Shown here: positions 62,362 through 64,000 of the stretch, piece after piece
Layout: each line of letters opens with the position of its first letter
Position numbering within the stretch: position 1 is the stretch's first letter
Origin: Carposina sasakii
Lineage: Eukaryota > Arthropoda > Insecta > Lepidoptera > Carposinidae
DNA: 64,000 bases
Assembly: GCA_014607495.2 (NCBI GenBank)
Contig: CP053153.1
Location: forward strand, 744,001 to 808,000
Reading direction: 5' to 3'
The notes under the pieces: model-generated
What the model was told of the DNA's origin: nothing
Databases searched by the model: none
The model's input: only the letters and a program-made list of their open reading frames with translations
Made by a program: the position numbers and the translations under genes

Positions 62362-63105
62362 ATATAACTTAATGTAATCTTTATAACAATGAAATATCCA
62401 ATAACACCGTAGATATCACCTTCATAGACAATTTATGTGTGATCGATAGCTCTGAAGAACAATCGTGAATTTCTTAAGAAATATCACAATAGATTTTATT
62501 ATATGACGACATCGTTATATCGCACATGACAACTTGTACAGTCATAACTAAAAAAATGACCGAATTGACTTAAGATTAGTACCTACGGATCAAGTAATTT
62601 TTTATCAAGTAAGTTTTTACTATTTAAATGATAAAAGCATTCCCTAAATAACATTTTCTTCTTTTGAATGAACTTTACACTAACTTACAATCAGTTTTTG
62701 CAAATAATTCAAATTGCAATTTATTTTTAAATTTAATAGAGGATTTTAATAGGAATAGTCGCACATAGACATGCGTGGGCGGCCATTGTCAATTAAAAAA
62801 TACCTATAAATAAGGTAAAACATTAATCAAACTAGCTAAACTCACTCGGGAAAGTTAATTAGTTTTACAAATAGATAAGCGAGAAAGCAGGTAAATATTA
62901 CGTTCCTATTACGGGAGTTGCATAATAAACGAAAGCTGCAGTTTTCCAACGCGACGATATGGGCGGAAAATATCTATCTACGTGACGACAACTTGCTCCA
63001 TTAATTCTGGGACCTTTTGTTTTATAAGCGGCTTGCGTAATTTTGCGACGATGCTGTTTGCCACCTAATGTGATTTAACCTTTATTTGACACCTGATTTT
63101 ACCCT
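62362..63105. other. AT-rich DNA, nothing recognised
   Basis: No gene or repeat copy seen. Confidence 0.4.
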
Positions 63106-63290
63106 TTCCTGTGCTAATGCGGGGCTTTTCTAGAATACATCAGATGCGTGTCCTTCCGTGCATGACGTAAGAGTCGACTAAGGAACTCGGGCATTCTCTC
63201 AGGCGATAAGCTAGCAACTTGTCACTGATCATTTACATCTGTCGCCGCTTTGATATCCTTTATGATCCTGCAGTACTGACTACGTGTGTA
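63106..63290 (+). repeat. 'ggggcttcactag' family, fullest copy
   Basis: tgtgctaatgcggggctttt, gtaagagtcgactaaggaac, gcattctctcaggcgataag, ctagcaacttgtcactgatc, then atgatcctgcagtactgact. Best reference for the family in this window. Confidence 0.7.
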
Positions 63291-63463
63291 TGATGTTATA
63301 AAAATCCAAACATATAGATCAATATGCGAGAAGGATTTTAGGACAAAAACATTGAGCAATTCGGCTTAGGCATTGATCAAATTAATGAAGCATATAGCAT
63401 TGGCATCGTTACTAATTTGACACAAAACCTACACCATGGATTCATCGGTCGGTACTATACAGC

Positions 63464-63730
63464 CATAGAGGAATAAGATGTAGACATAGAGTGCTAATGT
63501 CATACTAACAGTTTCTATGCACCATTAGACTTTTCGGTGCCTCACAATTCCAGTCCTTGCATTGATTGCATTACATCGTTACAATAATTAGTAATGTACT
63601 ATATTACTATAATTAACCTAATACAATCTAAGTGTCAAGGACTGGAATTGTGAGGCACCGAAAAGTCTAATGGTGCATCGAAACAGTTATAGTATGACAT
63701 TAACACTCTATGACATCTTATTCCTCTATG
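63464..63730. mobile_element. Inverted-repeat MITE (CCATAGAGGAATAAGATG family), uninterrupted copy
   Basis: catagaggaataagatgtag to gacatcttattcctctatg, with long arms (tttcggtgcctcacaattcc against its reverse). atacagc flanks both sides (63457-63463 and 63731-63737). It is the empty-site reference for the nested copy at 2578-2978. Confidence 0.85.
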
Positions 63731-63737
63731 ATACAGC

Positions 63738-64000
63738 CAAATCACAATAGTATGAGTATCCGTTCTATAAAGGAAGTATAAACCCCCTATTATAGCACTG
63801 GCATACCATCACAGAATTATTACGTGAGAACCGGTAACGTACTCACTCGGGCCCACTTTACGATCATATTGCATGCCATTCAAAGCACTACTTAAAGGGA
63901 ATTATGTTCTACTTTCACTTGCAAACAGGGTTGGCAGAATTTGTGGGTTTTAAAGGACCCTGGATTTCTGTTTGTTGTAGTAGTTATATTTAAAGTTAAT
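63738..64000. other. Unassigned DNA at the window edge
   Basis: Nothing recognised. Confidence 0.4.

Overview
The window is nuclear DNA from an insect, most likely a moth or butterfly. It is AT-rich and gene-poor. It holds a multi-exon insect odorant receptor (7tm_6 family), two DHHC palmitoyltransferases of an insect type, and a dense load of short interspersed repeats. Several repeat families (for example one containing ctgctggacgtaggcctccc and one containing cgcgacttcgtccgcgtgg) are ones I recognise from lepidopteran genomes; that recognition is from memory, not from a search.

Genes. (1) Positions 1812-10580, minus strand: a complete odorant receptor of 399 codons. Only its long first exon is an obvious open frame. 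I found the other four by reading the minus strand for family motifs and splice sites. All four introns have GT/AG borders, all phases agree, and there is a TATA box upstream and an AATAAA downstream. (2) Positions 16538-16697, plus strand: a likely first coding exon of a secreted protein (signal peptide, good donor), with a CpG-richer promoter-like region before it. The rest of this gene is not identified; several phase-compatible downstream exons exist and I cannot choose among them. (3) Positions 58533-59366 and 59868-60677, minus strand: a tandem pair of intron-less DHHC acyltransferases of about 270 residues, ZDHHC24-like. (4) Weak candidates: a Lys-rich terminal-exon-like frame at 50995-51183 (minus) followed by AATAAA, and a decayed protein frame at 42836-43075 (minus).

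Mobile DNA fills most of the rest. There are non-LTR retrotransposon remnants: RTE-like (14560-15515 and several 3' tails), Jockey-like (13969-14350), other ORF2 C-termini (9035-9480, 43528-43690, 44449-44720), and a 650-bp GC-rich insertion with poly-A and a 15-bp target duplication (34479-35126). There are two tRNA-related SINE families; one carries its tRNA moiety near the 3' end. There are also many MITE-like elements, including a long fold-back at 20621-21437, a palindromic TACAGGGTG family, a 380-bp TACAGG family, and several clear element-inside-element insertions with an intact copy elsewhere in the window showing the empty site.

Layout: 1.8-10.6 kb odorant receptor with repeat-filled introns; 10.6-16.1 kb transposon remnants; 16.1-26 kb secreted-protein exon, presumed long intron and fold-back; 26-58 kb almost entirely interspersed repeats and unassigned AT-rich DNA; 58.5-60.7 kb the DHHC pair; 60.7-64 kb repeats. 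The genes are not functionally linked in any way the sequence shows. No prokaryote-type or virus-type system is visible.
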